5,960 nucleotides of DNA from Acidobacteriaceae bacterium (GCA_031274845.1 JAISPN010000022.1:1-5960); one strand, 5' to 3'. Shown: positions 1 through 5,433, counted from the stretch's first letter. A program made the numbers and translations. The notes: generated by a model from the sequence alone, not told the origin.

Positions 1-232
1 CGCCGCCATGCGCACTCGCCGCGCGCTCGGCCGCCATGTAATCGGACGGCCGCACCAGAAACCGGCGCCGCGGTCCTTCTTCGGTCGTGTTCGGCAACGG
101 CACCGCCGCCGTCACCACACCGTCCTTGCCGATGAGCGCGCCGCAGCACTCGTGCGGAAACGTCTCCTCGCCATGACGCCGAATCACCGTAGATACGCCC
201 GCACCGAGCAGGCACGCGCGACGTTCGCTCAT
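1..232 (-). CDS. mec: JAMM/MPN+ (Mov34/PAD-1) metallopeptidase, Mec-like, partial (N-terminal 77 codons)
   Basis: The gene begins at ATG 232 and runs off the left edge, so only the first 77 residues are visible. They contain an R-H-G-E-E-T-F-P-H-E-C-C-G-A-L-I-G stretch (about residues 19-35) and, near residues 61-70, R-F-L-V-R-P-S-D-Y-M. Both are typical of bacterial M67-type JAMM proteases, and Glu28 fits the conserved upstream glutamate. The zinc-binding HxH...D motif would lie beyond the edge and cannot be checked. Family members of the Mec type clip newly made cysteine from the C-terminus of a sulfur-carrier protein (CysO). The start codon overlaps the stop of the cysteine synthase (ATGA, 229-232), and a GGAG at 242-245 sits 9 nt upstream, so the two are very likely translationally coupled. 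A general deubiquitinase-like or other M67 role is possible, but the neighbour favours Mec. The symbol is inferred from context. Confidence 0.85.
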   Translation of the reverse strand, partial: MSERRACLLGAGVSTVIRRHGEETFPHECCGALIGKDGVVTAAVPLPNTTEEGPRRRFLVRPSDYMAAERAASAHGG

Positions 233-1170
233 TCGTCAATGCTCCAGAACGACTCGCTTAAATATTTTTCCGCGCCATCCGGAAACACCGTGACGACAAC
301 GCCCATGTCCAGACCGCGCGCGACACTGAGCGCCGCCGCGAGCGCCGCGCCGGCCGAAATGCCGACAAGCAATCCTTCTTCGCGCGCGAGCCGGCGAACG
401 AAGCGATGCGCCTCTTCGGTGCTAACCCGAACATCCTCATCCGCGAGCGACGGATCGTAGATCGCCGGCACCAGCGCCGTTTCCATGTGCTTCAGCCCTT
501 CGAGGCCATGGAACGGTGAATCGGGTTGAAACGAGATCAATTTGATGGCGGGATTAAACGCGCGCAGCGCGCGGCCGGTCCCCATGAACGTCCCGCTCGT
601 GCCAAGCCCCGCGACAAAGTGCGTAATCCGTCCGCCGGTCTGCTCGACAATCTCCGGCCCGGTTCCTTCGAAGTGCGCGCGCCAGTTCGCATCGTTGCTG
701 TATTGATCCGGATAGAAATAGTTCTCCGGCTCGCGCGCGACGAGATCGCGCACCGCGCGAATCGCGCCGTCGGTCCCTTCGAGCGGACTGGTGAGCACGA
801 GCTCCGCGCCAAACGCCTTCAGGATCAATTTGCGCTCGGGGCTCGCATTCTCCGGCAGGAACAGCTTGACCTTGTAGCCGCGCGCCGCGCCGACCATTGC
901 GTACGCGATGCCCGTATTGCCGGACGTCGCGTCGACGATGGTGAGCCCGGGACGAAGACGTCCGGATGTCTCGCCGTCAAAAATCATCCGCGCCGCGGCG
1001 CGATCCTTCACCGACCCGCCCGGATTCTGCCATTCCGCCTTCGCGTAGAGCTCGACGCCGGGCGTCTCCCGCTCGAACCGGCTCAACCTGACAAGCGGCG
1101 TATGGCCGATCAAATCAAGGACGGATACGGCAGGACGGGCGGCAACAGAAAGAGAGGAAGACAAGGACAT
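229..1170 (-). CDS. cysM: PLP-dependent cysteine synthase, CysM type
   Basis: This 313-residue protein is a fold-type II PLP enzyme that makes cysteine by beta-replacement on an activated serine, in the cytoplasm. Visible motifs are IGHTPLVRL (21-29), NPGGSVKDR (49-57) with the PLP Schiff-base Lys55, the TSGNTG substrate loop (82-87), the GLGTSGT phosphate-binding loop (188-194) and SAGAA (272-276). The HFVAGLGTSGTFMGTGR region resembles mycobacterial CysM more than CysK. By my recalled alignment, Lys227 (in GLKHM) sits where M. tuberculosis CysM has Arg220, the residue used for O-phosphoserine, so phosphoserine plus a thiocarboxylated carrier is a plausible substrate pair. The frame stays open upstream to 1284, but a TATAAT on this strand at 1198-1203 lies inside that extension, and homology begins only after Met at 1170. 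No clear Shine-Dalgarno sequence precedes 1170. The stop overlaps the downstream mec-like gene. Confidence 0.93.
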   Translation of the reverse strand: MSLSSSLSVAARPAVSVLDLIGHTPLVRLSRFERETPGVELYAKAEWQNPGGSVKDRAAARMIFDGETSGRLRPGLTIVDATSGNTGIAYAMVGAARGYKVKLFLPENASPERKLILKAFGAELVLTSPLEGTDGAIRAVRDLVAREPENYFYPDQYSNDANWRAHFEGTGPEIVEQTGGRITHFVAGLGTSGTFMGTGRALRAFNPAIKLISFQPDSPFHGLEGLKHMETALVPAIYDPSLADEDVRVSTEEAHRFVRRLAREEGLLVGISAGAALAAALSVARGLDMGVVVTVFPDGAEKYLSESFWSIDE

Positions 1171-1197
1171 CGGCGATGTGCGACCACGAAAGTCCGA

Positions 1198-1206
1198 ATT
1201 ATACCA
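1198..1206 (-). promoter_or_regulatory. Extended -10 promoter for cysM-mec
   Basis: On the minus strand this reads TGGTATAAT, a perfect -10 hexamer (1198-1203) preceded by the TGn extension. The -35 position at 17 bp spacing reads AGAGTA, so the promoter would depend on the extended -10. The predicted start near 1191 leaves a leader of only about 20 nt before ATG 1170. That agrees with the short start chosen for cysM. Confidence 0.6.
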
Positions 1207-1215
1207 AACCCCGTT

Positions 1216-1224
1216 TGCTATACT
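1216..1224 (+). promoter_or_regulatory. Extended -10 promoter for the membrane methyltransferase
   Basis: The plus strand reads TGCTATACT: a TATACT -10 hexamer (1219-1224, five of six consensus bases) with a TGn extension. No good -35 is seen (GAATTA at 17 bp spacing). Transcription would begin near 1231. This excludes the ATG at 1176 as the start of the downstream gene. It lies only 15 bp from the opposing cysM -10. Confidence 0.5.
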
Positions 1225-1247
1225 CTGGGGTCGCCTTGACGACGAAA

Positions 1248-1883
1248 GTGCAGATAGACCAACAGGATGGCGACACGCTGGCACGGATGGGCGGCTGGCT
1301 GTTCAAACGCCGGACCTCGATCCCGTTACCCATTGCGCTGGCGCTGCTGCTCATCCCCGCGCCACCCCACGTCACCAGTTTCTGGACGCCGCTCACGCTC
1401 GCCGGGGTGCTTGCCATCGCCGCCGGAGAGCTGATGCGCATCTGGGGCGTGCAGCACATCGGCGCGATTTCACGCACCCGCAGCGATCGCCTCGGACCGC
1501 TCATCGACACTGGTCCGTTCTCGCTCGTCCGCAACCCGTTGTATCTCGGGAACATCCTGCTGTGGATTGGCTTCACGCTCGCCGCGCAACTGCTCTGGCT
1601 CGCGCCCGTTGTCGCCGTCCTCCTCTCCCTCGAGTATCACGCCATCGTCCGATGGGAAGAGCAGCTACTTGACTTGCGGCTGGGCGAACCGTACCGCGTC
1701 TATCAACGACAGGTTCCGCGCTGGATGCCACGCGTCGGCGCTCCCAAACAGCTCGCTGGCGCTGGCCGCTTCACGCTCCTCGACACGCTCGTCAGCGAAC
1801 GAGGCACGCTCATCGCGATCGCGATTGGACTCTTGCTGCTCGCGGCAAAGCAGCAAGCAACATCTGGTCATTGGATCAGATGA
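1248..1883 (+). CDS. Isoprenylcysteine carboxyl methyltransferase / phospholipid methyltransferase family membrane protein
   Basis: This is a polytopic inner-membrane protein of about 211 residues. Hydrophobic segments lie near residues 25-38, 46-64, 99-129 (long enough for two helices) and 187-200. The family signature is clear: TGPFSLVRNPLYLGN (88-102), then R-W-E-E-Q-L-L (135-141) and LGEPYRVYQRQVPRWMP (145-161), which form the SAM-binding and active-site part of ICMT/PEMT-like enzymes. The methyl acceptor cannot be told from sequence. Bacterial members act on varied lipids or small molecules, and few are characterised. The start is uncertain. The frame is open from ATG 1176, but that lies upstream of the likely promoter. 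TTG 1236, GTG 1248 and ATG 1287 all remain possible, and none has a convincing ribosome site inside the predicted transcript. I chose GTG 1248 because L-A-R-M-G-G-W-L-F before the first helix looks family-like. The gene is divergent from cysM and convergent with the next gene. Confidence 0.8.
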   Translation: MQIDQQDGDTLARMGGWLFKRRTSIPLPIALALLLIPAPPHVTSFWTPLTLAGVLAIAAGELMRIWGVQHIGAISRTRSDRLGPLIDTGPFSLVRNPLYLGNILLWIGFTLAAQLLWLAPVVAVLLSLEYHAIVRWEEQLLDLRLGEPYRVYQRQVPRWMPRVGAPKQLAGAGRFTLLDTLVSERGTLIAIAIGLLLLAAKQQATSGHWIR

Positions 1884-1888
1884 CTAGC
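1861..1888. repeat. Short hairpin/repeat at the convergent gene ends (copy 1)
   Basis: CATCTG (1861-1866) and CAGATG (1877-1882) form a 6-bp inverted repeat around a 10-nt loop, right at the two abutting stop codons. The 12-mer at 1877-1888 recurs directly at 2360-2371, and the 13-mer at 1861-1873 recurs inverted at 2353-2365. No T-run follows, so it is not a standard intrinsic terminator. Confidence 0.45.
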
Positions 1889-2207
1889 GTCGTGCGCGCT
1901 CATCCTCTTCCACCAACGTCGCGCGGTAAAAGCAGATCCACAGAGCAATCGCGCCAGCGCTAACCATCAGCACCGCATGGCCCGCGGGCGAGTTGGCGCT
2001 TTCGAGCGTCTCCATCAAGTCGCGGCCGCCACGTCCGTATAGCACCCCCATGTCATAGTTGCGCTGACGGGCGTACCCCGCGAGGATCTGTTCTTCAGGA
2101 GTTCCAGCGGCGCGCGTTTCGACGAAGTAAAGACCACCGGCCACGAGCAGGCTGGCCACAAAAATCAACACGCCAAGTTGTCGCGTACGCTTTGGCGGCC
2201 AAAACAT
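1884..2207 (-). CDS. Small two-helix membrane protein of unknown function
   Basis: I do not recognise this protein. From ATG 2207 it is 107 residues: a short basic N-terminus (PPKRTRQ), a hydrophobic helix at about 11-30, a soluble middle containing a G-Y-A-R-Q-R-N-Y-D-M-G stretch and a Gly/Arg-rich Y-G-R-G-G-R-D segment, a second helix at about 77-96, and a charged E-E-D-E-R-A-R-R tail. With two helices, both ends should face the same side. The positive-inside rule suggests the cytoplasm, with the middle loop outside. The frame is open further upstream only to a TTG at 2261 (GTG at 2237), and neither has a ribosome site. ATG 2207 also lacks one, so the start is provisional. Its stop abuts the stop of the convergent methyltransferase with no space for a conventional terminator. 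GC-rich third positions across the frame and two well-formed membrane segments support it being real. Confidence 0.6.
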   Translation of the reverse strand: MFWPPKRTRQLGVLIFVASLLVAGGLYFVETRAAGTPEEQILAGYARQRNYDMGVLYGRGGRDLMETLESANSPAGHAVLMVSAGAIALWICFYRATLVEEDERARR

Positions 2208-2366
2208 CGGGTCAGGTGGAAGTGATGAATCCGCCACGAAAACCAAAAGACCATACAGCAACGGTTCGTGTCAAGGCGGCGGTGTTGAGTGAGCGTCCCA
2301 GTCGAACGCTTGGCGAAGATGCGTAGGCGGTTCAAAAGCGCCCCCGGATTTTCAATGACCAGATGA
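2208..2366. other. Short intergenic gap
   Basis: These 159 bases separate two minus-strand genes. I see no convincing gene, RNA or terminator. A perfect TTGACA occurs on the minus strand at 2269-2274, but the only -10-like hexamer (TATGGT, 2250-2255) is 13 bp away, which is too close. The right end carries part of a short repeat described at 2353-2371. Confidence 0.5.
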
Positions 2367-2371
2367 CTAGC
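2353..2371. repeat. Short repeat at the 3' end of the AlkA-like gene (copy 2)
   Basis: This site contains a direct copy of 1877-1888 (at 2360-2371) and an inverted copy of 1861-1873 (at 2353-2365). As in copy 1, it spans the TAG stop of a minus-strand gene: both genes read GCTAGTCATCTG across and after the stop. Confidence 0.45.
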
Positions 2372-2993
2372 TCGTAAGCGTCTGCCACAGATACCACGAC
2401 GCGACCGACCGGTACGGCTTCCACGCTTCGCCAAGTTTCCTGAGCTTCTTCGCATCCGGACGTGTCCGCAGCTTGTAGAGACGCTGCACCGCGTTGACGA
2501 TGCCAAGGTCGTCGACGGGCAACACGTCGGGGCGGTGCAAACGGAACATCAGGAACATCTCGGCGGTCCAGCGGCCGAATCCTTTCACCGACGTCAACCG
2601 TTCGATCACCGCCTCGTCGTCGAGCGATTCGAGATCGTCGAGCGAGAGACGCCCATCGAGAATCCGCTCCGACAAATCCCGCATGTAGCGCACCTTCTGC
2701 GCGCTCAACCCAACGCCCCGCAACACCGCATCGTCGAGCGCGGCGATGGCGGAGGCGGAGATCTGTCCGTCCGGAAAGAGCGCCTGAAAACGGCCGAAGA
2801 TGGTGGCGGCCGCCTTCGTCGACAACTGCTGGCTGACGATGGAACCGGTGAGCGCCGTCAAATGATCCCGCCGCTGCCGCGCGGCCATCAGACAGGGCCC
2901 GATGCGCTTGATGGCGGCGCCAAGCACCGGGTCGCGGCGCATCAGCACGCGGCGCGCGCGGGCATACTCCTCTGGCGTCAATGATGTCGGCAT
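2367..2993 (-). CDS. DNA-3-methyladenine glycosylase II (AlkA-like, HhH-GPD superfamily)
   Basis: This 208-residue protein is a base-excision repair glycosylase that would remove alkylated purines such as 3-methyladenine from DNA. A helical N-terminal part carries I-V-S-Q-Q-L-S-T-K-A-A (52-62), typical of the family. The helix-hairpin-helix is L-T-S-V-K-G-F-G-R-W-T-A-E-M (133-146). It is followed by DVLPVDDLGI (156-165), in which Asp162 aligns with the catalytic Asp238 of E. coli AlkA. The end, E-A-W-K-P-Y-R-S-V-A-S-W-Y-L-W (189-203), matches the AlkA C-terminus. It lacks the extra N-terminal domain of E. coli AlkA (282 residues) and resembles the shorter single-core forms common in many phyla. 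No FeS cysteine cluster is present, which argues against Nth or MutY. ATG 2993 has an AGAGG site at 3002-3006 with 8 nt spacing. That site overlaps the stop of the SIMPL gene upstream, so the two are probably co-transcribed and coupled. A different-frame overlap at 2332-3018 is a shadow. Confidence 0.93.
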   Translation of the reverse strand: MPTSLTPEEYARARRVLMRRDPVLGAAIKRIGPCLMAARQRRDHLTALTGSIVSQQLSTKAAATIFGRFQALFPDGQISASAIAALDDAVLRGVGLSAQKVRYMRDLSERILDGRLSLDDLESLDDEAVIERLTSVKGFGRWTAEMFLMFRLHRPDVLPVDDLGIVNAVQRLYKLRTRPDAKKLRKLGEAWKPYRSVASWYLWQTLTS

Positions 2994-3001
2994 GAGATGG
3001 A

Positions 3002-3006
3002 CCTCT
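3002..3006 (-). promoter_or_regulatory. Ribosome binding site of the AlkA-like gene
   Basis: The minus strand reads AGAGG, 8 nt before ATG 2993. It overlaps the TAG stop of the SIMPL gene (3005-3007). This fixes the glycosylase start and suggests re-initiation by ribosomes finishing the upstream gene. Confidence 0.6.
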
Positions 3007-3715
3007 ATCTGATCGCAACGGTCAGGACGACCTGCGCATGCACTTCGACGAAGCCGGAGTCGATCGACGTCGGCGCGCTGGCCGGGCTTGGAGACGCCAC
3101 CATCCCCGCCATGATCGCGGGCGACGGCACGCGTGGCATTGGACGGGAGTCGTCGATACGCAGCACGCGATCGACCGTCCGCCTGGCGCCAGCCGCCAGC
3201 GCATCGGCGCGGGCGCGGGCATCTTCCACCGCCTGACGCAGCGCGGCGCGCTCGACTGTCACGCGATCTTTCAGATCGAAGCGAATGCCGGTCACGTTCG
3301 TCGCGCCGCCAGACACCGCGGCGTCGATCACCTCGCCGACGCGATCGACCGCGTCCAGACGCACCTCGAAACCGTTGTGCGCGACGTAATCTCCCGGCAC
3401 GCGACGGCCGTTGGTGTAGTCGAACTCCTGATTGATTGAGTAGCCGGTGGTTCGAACGACGTCCTTCGACAAACCGGCGGCCGTCAACTTCTGCTGCACG
3501 CCAGCCATCGTGTCGGCGTTCATCCGCTGCGCATCGCGCGGACTCTTCGCGCGCGTTTCCACCGCCAACGTGACAAACGCCTGATCGGGCGCGCGGCGGA
3601 TGACCGCTTCACCGGTCGTCACAATCGTAGGAATCGACAAAGCGCCTGCGTCCTGCGCCGAGACTGACGAGACGGCCAACATCGACACAATCAGCACGGC
3701 TGCGGTTCTGAACAT
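3005..3715 (-). CDS. Secreted SIMPL-domain (DUF541) protein
   Basis: This 236-residue protein has a Sec signal peptide: M-F-R-T, a hydrophobic core at about residues 5-15, and a V-S-A cleavage site after residue 20. The mature part, about 29-234, is a single SIMPL/DUF541 domain. It starts T-I-V-T-T-G-E-A and includes the family pattern V-V-R-T-T-G-Y-S-I-N-Q-E-F-D-Y and a conserved segment V-S-G-G-A-T-N-V-T-G-I-R-F. The family forms periplasmic or outer-membrane-associated oligomers (E. coli YggE, Brucella BP26), linked to oxidative-stress tolerance, with no known enzymatic reaction. The frame opens at GTG 3721, but GGAGG at 3721-3725 is 5 nt from ATG 3715, so ATG 3715 is the start. A TTGACA lies at 3761-3766. 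The downstream AlkA-like gene begins 11 bp after the stop and shares its translation signal, giving an envelope-stress plus DNA-repair pair. Confidence 0.92.
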   Translation of the reverse strand: MFRTAAVLIVSMLAVSSVSAQDAGALSIPTIVTTGEAVIRRAPDQAFVTLAVETRAKSPRDAQRMNADTMAGVQQKLTAAGLSKDVVRTTGYSINQEFDYTNGRRVPGDYVAHNGFEVRLDAVDRVGEVIDAAVSGGATNVTGIRFDLKDRVTVERAALRQAVEDARARADALAAGARRTVDRVLRIDDSRPMPRVPSPAIMAGMVASPSPASAPTSIDSGFVEVHAQVVLTVAIR

Positions 3716-3720
3716 GAGCA

Positions 3721-3725
3721 CCTCC
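3721..3725 (-). promoter_or_regulatory. Ribosome binding site of the SIMPL gene
   Basis: The minus strand reads GGAGG, 5 nt before ATG 3715. It leaves no spacing for the in-frame GTG at 3721 and so decides the start. Confidence 0.75.
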
Positions 3726-3737
3726 GCTCGACCTCAT

Positions 3738-3766
3738 GGTATGAGATGCACGCGGTCCTCTGTCAA
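3738..3766 (-). promoter_or_regulatory. Promoter for SIMPL-alkA
   Basis: A perfect -35 TTGACA (3761-3766) is followed after 17 bp by CATACC (3738-3743), three of six -10 consensus bases. The predicted start near 3731 gives a leader of about 15 nt that still contains the GGAGG ribosome site. A small inverted repeat, CTCAT-ggt-ATGAG (3733-3745), covers the -10 and could be an operator. Confidence 0.45.
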
Positions 3767-3808
3767 AAGCCCGTCGCGGACAAGATGCGGCGCCGTGACC
3801 GCTTGCGG

Positions 3809-3814
3809 CATACT
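3809..3814 (+). promoter_or_regulatory. Possible -10 for the CoA-transferase operon
   Basis: CATACT matches four of six -10 bases. The -35 position at 17 bp spacing (TGCGGC, 3786-3791) is poor. The predicted start near 3821 would leave only about 8 nt before ATG 3829, so the message would be nearly leaderless. That fits the absence of a ribosome site there. Confidence 0.3.
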
Positions 3815-3828
3815 AGCGGTTCGGCGCT

Positions 3829-5007
3829 ATGACACCACTTGACGGCATTACCGTTCTCGATCTGACGCGCGTCCTCTCCGGTCCGTACTGCACCATGATG
3901 CTCGGCGACATGGGCGCGCGCGTGATCAAGATCGAACAACCAGGCAAAGGCGACGATACGCGCGGCTGGGGACCGCCGTTTGTCGGCGGCGAAAGCGCGT
4001 ACTTCCTGAGCGTCAACCGCAACAAGGAAAGCGTCACGCTCGACTTCAAGTCGGCGCGCGGACGCGAGATCCTCGACGCGCTCATCGCGCGCGCGGATGT
4101 GCTCGTCGAAAACTTCAGGCCCGGCACGCTCGACAAGATTGGATGCGACTACGCCTCGCTCTCTGACAAATACCCGCGTCTCGTCTACGGCTCGATCTCC
4201 GGCTTCGGCCACACCGGGCCGCGACACAACGAAGCGGGATACGACGCCGTGATGCAGGCCGAAGGCGGCCTGATGAGCATCACCGGCGCCGCGGATGGAC
4301 CACCATTCCGGTTCGGTATCGCCATTGCCGATATCGTCACCGGCATGTTTGCCGCGCAAGGCATCACCGCGGCGCTCTACGCGCGCGAACGCACCGGCCG
4401 CGGACAGAAGGTCGATATCGCGATGCTCGATTCGGTCGTCGGTCTGCTGAGTTATCAGGCCGGCATCTACTTCGCCACCGGTCAGCCACCCGGACGTCTG
4501 GGCAACCGGCATCCGACGATCGTGCCGTACGAAACCTTTCACGCCTCGGATGGCGACTTCGTGCTCGCCGTCGGCAACGACGATCAGTGGCAACGCTTCT
4601 GCCGTGTCGCCGCGCTCGATGCCGGCGAGCGGTTTACCACCAATCGTCAGCGTGTCGCCCACTACGACGACCTGAAGGCGCTCCTCGACGCGCGCATCGC
4701 CAAAGACACGCGCGCCTTCTGGATCGAACAACTGAACGCCGCTGGCGTGCCGTGCGGATCGGTCCGCAACCTCCACGAAGTGTTGACCGATCCCCAGATC
4801 GCCGCACGCGACATGCTCACCACCTTGCCGCACGCCGCGCTCGGTGCGCTGCCACAGATCGGCACGCCGCTCAAGCTATCGGACACCGGCACGTCGCTCC
4901 GCGCCGCGCCGCCGCTGCTCGGACAACACACGGAGCCTGTGCTTCGTGACATGCTCGGCCTGACGACAGCGCAGATTGCCGACCTATCCGCCCACGGAGT
5001 TGTGTAA
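3829..5007 (+). CDS. CaiB/BaiF family (family III) CoA-transferase
   Basis: This 392-residue protein moves coenzyme A from an acyl-CoA donor to a carboxylic acid acceptor. The N-terminal half starts L-D-G-I-T-V-L-D-L-T-R-V-L-S-G-P-Y (4-20), followed by G-A-R-V-I-K-I-E-Q-P-G (29-39), V-N-R-N-K-E-S (62-68), V-L-V-E-N-F-R-P-G (91-99) and S-I-S-G-F-G-H-T-G-P (122-131), all hallmarks of the family. Asp168, in G-I-A-I-A-D-I-V-T-G, corresponds to the Asp that forms the acyl-anhydride/CoA-thioester intermediate (Asp169 in formyl-CoA transferase). R-T-G-R-G-Q-K-V-D-I-A-M-L-D-S follows at about 187-201. Length is typical. The substrate cannot be read from sequence: succinyl-, formyl-, carnitine- and alpha-methylacyl-type members all look alike at this level. 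ATG 3829 has no ribosome site, but homology begins immediately after it. The stop TAA is directly followed by the ATG of the next gene. A 356-codon open frame on the opposite strand is a coding shadow. Confidence 0.95.
   Translation: MTPLDGITVLDLTRVLSGPYCTMMLGDMGARVIKIEQPGKGDDTRGWGPPFVGGESAYFLSVNRNKESVTLDFKSARGREILDALIARADVLVENFRPGTLDKIGCDYASLSDKYPRLVYGSISGFGHTGPRHNEAGYDAVMQAEGGLMSITGAADGPPFRFGIAIADIVTGMFAAQGITAALYARERTGRGQKVDIAMLDSVVGLLSYQAGIYFATGQPPGRLGNRHPTIVPYETFHASDGDFVLAVGNDDQWQRFCRVAALDAGERFTTNRQRVAHYDDLKALLDARIAKDTRAFWIEQLNAAGVPCGSVRNLHEVLTDPQIAARDMLTTLPHAALGALPQIGTPLKLSDTGTSLRAAPPLLGQHTEPVLRDMLGLTTAQIADLSAHGVV
4996..4999 (+). promoter_or_regulatory. Ribosome binding site of the 5008 gene
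   Basis: GGAG lies inside the last codons of the CoA-transferase gene, 8 nt before ATG 5008. It supports that start and coupling of the two genes. Confidence 0.55.
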
Positions 5008-5433
5008 ATGGAAATCTCGCAGGTACGTCAACGACTCAACGACACGATCGAACGGGCGCGCAGAGCCGCGGCCGACCGCCGCGCCAGAAACGACAGCGCC
5101 GCCCGCGCCTACGATGTCTTCCTCACCGATCGCGCGGTGCCGCTCTTCCGTCAGGTGGCCAACGCGCTCAAGGCGGCGGGCTATCAGTTCACGGTATTCA
5201 CGCCGAGCGGCAACGTGCGGCTCGCCTCCGATCGCAACGCCGACGACTTCATCGAGATCGGTCTCGACACCAGCGGCGACGAACCGGCCATCGTTGGTCA
5301 CGTCAGCCGCGCGCGCGGCCGTCGCGTGCAGGAATCGGAGCGGGCGATCGGCGCACGCCTCGTCGAAGACACCACCGAAGAGCAGTTGCTCGAATTTCTG
5401 ATGCGCGAGTTGACGCCGTTCGTCGAGCGCTGA
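5008..5433 (+). CDS. Conserved-looking small cytoplasmic protein of unknown function
   Basis: I do not recognise this 141-residue protein. It has no signal peptide or membrane segment. Residues 1-34 are a charged Arg/Ala-rich helix (Q-V-R-Q-R-L-N-D-T-I-E-R-A-R-R-A-A), probably amphipathic or a coiled coil. Next come a likely helix (V-P-L-F-R-Q-V-A-N-A-L-K-A-A-G-Y, about 44-59), then beta-rich stretches (Q-F-T-V-F-T-P-S-G-N-V-R-L, 60-72; D-F-I-E-I-G-L-D, 80-87; A-I-V-G-H-V-S, 94-100) and a C-terminal helix E-E-Q-L-L-E-F-L-M-R-E-L (about 124-135). No catalytic motif or metal-binding cluster stands out. The ATG follows the CoA-transferase TAA with no space, and a regulator starts 10 bp after its stop, so it is the middle gene of a tight plus-strand operon. 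Open frames on the other strands here are shadows. Confidence 0.8.
   Translation: MEISQVRQRLNDTIERARRAAADRRARNDSAARAYDVFLTDRAVPLFRQVANALKAAGYQFTVFTPSGNVRLASDRNADDFIEIGLDTSGDEPAIVGHVSRARGRRVQESERAIGARLVEDTTEEQLLEFLMRELTPFVER

Noticed and set aside
8..460. A 150-codon plus-strand open frame across the mec-cysM junction
   Set aside because: It is opposite two supported genes, and the predicted protein is Arg/Ser/Thr-rich without domain features.
526..1239. A 237-codon plus-strand open frame opposite cysM
   Set aside because: It lies fully antisense to the cysteine synthase, has a shadow-like Arg/Ala/Asp-rich composition and no recognisable motif.
1176..1247. Start of the methyltransferase at ATG 1176
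   Set aside because: It would lie upstream of the likely promoter at 1216-1224 and nearly overlap the cysM start. The added residues look non-coding.
1171..1284. N-terminal extension of cysM to 1284
   Set aside because: The extra 38 residues have no family similarity, and the extension contains a perfect extended -10 promoter on the same strand.
1861..1882. Intrinsic terminator between the convergent genes
   Set aside because: The stem is only 6 bp with a 10-nt loop and no T-run on either side.
2250..2274. Promoter for the small membrane protein (TTGACA 2269-2274 with TATGGT 2250-2255)
   Set aside because: The spacer is only 13 bp, and at 17 bp the -10 position reads GTCTTT, so the perfect -35 is probably coincidental.
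2332..3018. A 228-codon minus-strand frame overlapping the AlkA-like gene
   Set aside because: It is the alternate frame of the same strand, Arg/Gly/Ala-rich. The glycosylase frame carries the helix-hairpin-helix, the catalytic Asp and a ribosome site.
3763..4833. A 356-codon open frame on the minus strand opposite the CoA-transferase
   Set aside because: It is antisense to a gene with clear family motifs throughout, and its protein is low-complexity Arg/Ala/Val/Asp-rich with no domain. Such long antisense frames are expected in GC-rich genes.
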